Shown here in pieces: positions 21,976-23,083 of a DNA stretch of 23,083 nt (within the stretch, counting starts at the first letter, position 1; the number at the start of each line of letters is the position of its first letter). This DNA comes from an uncultured Chromatiaceae bacterium. Its GTDB lineage: Bacteria; Pseudomonadota; Gammaproteobacteria; Enterobacterales; Alteromonadaceae. The notes beneath the pieces are model-generated. The model was given only the letters and a program-made list of their open reading frames with translations. It did not search any database and had not been told where the DNA came from. The position numbers were made by a program, and so were the translations under genes. The stretch lies in assembly GCA_946482615.1 (NCBI GenBank), contig CAMLSF010000048.1:1-23083 (forward strand), read 5' to 3'.

Positions 21976-23083
21976 TAGTCTTCAAATACCGAAATCGCCT
22001 GCAACTGTTTAAAGTCTGTGACTCCGGACAATACTTTTAAAATGCCATCCTGCACTAAAGTTCGCATGCCATCAGCGACTGCCTGCTGCTGGATCTGTTC
22101 TATGCTGGCTTTGTGATAAATCAGTTGCCGTACTTTGGCTGTGACAGGCAATAACTCATGCACACCCACCCTGCCTTTGTAGCCAGTCTGGTCGCACGCC
22201 GGGCAGCCTTTGGCTTTATAAAGAGTCAGCGGGCTTTTTAGTTCAAGCTCGGACGCAAAAACTACACCATAATGCCGCTTTATATACTCCTGTTCTATTT
22301 GATCAGGCTGATAGGCTTCTTTGCATTTTGCACATAAAGTGCGGACCAGTCGCTGCGCCAGAATACCGATGCAGGCGTCAGCAAAGTTAATAGGATCTAT
22401 GCCAATATCAATCAGACGGGTAATAGTCTCAGGCGCTGAATTGGTGTGCAGTGTGGATAAGACTAAGTGCCCCGTGAGTGAAGCTTCAATACCAGCGTGT
22501 GCCGTTTCTTTATCACGCATTTCCCCTATTAAAATAATATCAGGGTCAGCCCTTAAAAAAGCCCTTAATGCGACCGCAAAGGTTAAGCCGGATTTGTTGT
22601 TCATCTGCACTTGTTGCAGGCCTGGTTGGGTAATTTCAACCGGATCTTCAGCAGTCCAAATCTTTTTATCCGGGGTATTCAGCTGGCCCAGAATGGCATG
22701 CAAAGTAGTAGTTTTACCTGAGCCTGTGGGGCCCACGACCAGCAACACACCGTGAGGGTGTTTGATCATCTGCGACATCATCTGATAATTACGTGGACTC
22801 AGTTGCAGCTTATCAAAAGGCAAAGCTTCACCACTGGCTAAAATCCGCATCACCACCCCTTCACCAAACACTGTCGGCAAAGTGGCGACCCGCACTTCGA
22901 TAATTTTATTCGCCAGTTTGACGCTGAATTTACCGTCCTGCGGCAGCCGTTTTTCGGCTATGTCCAGCCGCGCCATAATTTTGATCCGGGAGACCACAGG
23001 CGGCATAAAAGCGGGAGGAATTTGGATCAGCTCACGGCATTCACCATCAATTCTTAACCGCACGCGGCAGGAACTTTTGCCTT
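21975..23083 (-). CDS. GspE/PilB-family secretion or pilus ATPase, N-terminus beyond window
   Basis: C-terminal two-thirds of a type II secretion/type IV pilus assembly ATPase (PF00437). The frame runs past the right edge with codons reading GKSSCRVRLRIDGECREL, so the internal GTG at 23063 is not the real start. Motifs in order: RIKIMARLDIAEKRLPQDGK, Walker A GPTGSGKTTT, Asp box AEDPVE, Walker B DPDIILIGEMRD, His box TGHLVLSTLHTN, then a tetracysteine zinc site (CAKCK and CPACDQTGYKGR) as in GspE/PilB but not PilT. It powers pseudopilus or pilus assembly at the inner membrane. GspE, PilB and MshE cannot be told apart without the N-terminus and neighbours. It is convergent with the chemoreceptor. 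Confidence 0.92.
   Translation of the reverse strand, partial: GKSSCRVRLRIDGECRELIQIPPAFMPPVVSRIKIMARLDIAEKRLPQDGKFSVKLANKIIEVRVATLPTVFGEGVVMRILASGEALPFDKLQLSPRNYQMMSQMIKHPHGVLLVVGPTGSGKTTTLHAILGQLNTPDKKIWTAEDPVEITQPGLQQVQMNNKSGLTFAVALRAFLRADPDIILIGEMRDKETAHAGIEASLTGHLVLSTLHTNSAPETITRLIDIGIDPINFADACIGILAQRLVRTLCAKCKEAYQPDQIEQEYIKRHYGVVFASELELKSPLTLYKAKGCPACDQTGYKGRVGVHELLPVTAKVRQLIYHKASIEQIQQQAVADGMRTLVQDGILKVLSGVTDFKQLQAISVFED

Overview
The window looks like the chromosome of a heterotrophic, aquatic gammaproteobacterium. The protein styles (a TIGR01782-type TonB receptor, a beta-propeller phytase, RlmC, an Aer-like chemoreceptor, a HopJ-family protein, an adaptive-response operon) recall Rheinheimera/Alishewanella/Shewanella-like bacteria. 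The genus is inferred from memory of these families, not from a search. Genes are densely packed. I saw no rRNA, tRNA, CRISPR array, IS element or phage gene, and no gene-free stretch longer than 300 bases.

Left part (1-4437): a minus-strand DNA alkylation repair operon (Ada-type sensor fused to AlkA glycosylase, then Ogt overlapping by ATGA and cut by the left edge) diverges from a plus-strand partner-switching pair (response regulator/SpoIIE-type phosphatase, then a STAS anti-sigma antagonist). A PhnB-like VOC protein and a good terminator follow.

Middle (4659-10532): a secreted modular PHB-depolymerase-family esterase; a minus-strand EF-hand protein of unknown function; a HopJ-family protein whose stop codon overlaps that of a convergent CheY-like regulator; and a minus-strand pair in which a membrane protein with a degenerate GGDEF domain is translationally coupled (GTGA) to an AraC-type regulator.

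Centre-right (10533-16793): a three-gene plus-strand operon: TonB-dependent receptor, PAP-like metallophosphatase, dual-domain beta-propeller phytase lipoprotein. I read it as phytate or other organic-phosphate scavenging. The intergenic region in front of it holds a sequence very close to a PHO box, oriented towards the divergent GGDEF/AraC pair. This is the most interesting locus in the window: phosphate sensing may be tied to a c-di-GMP-binding-type membrane protein, an AraC regulator and phytate uptake.

Right part (16817-23083): a strong bidirectional terminator; a minus-strand SIMPL-domain protein with two paralogous small lipoproteins (one with a His/Lys-rich tail); a dienelactone-hydrolase-family protein; RlmC 23S rRNA methyltransferase; an Aer-like PAS chemoreceptor; and a minus-strand GspE/PilB-type ATPase cut by the right edge. 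No wholly new system could be proven from sequence alone. The candidates are listed as findings.
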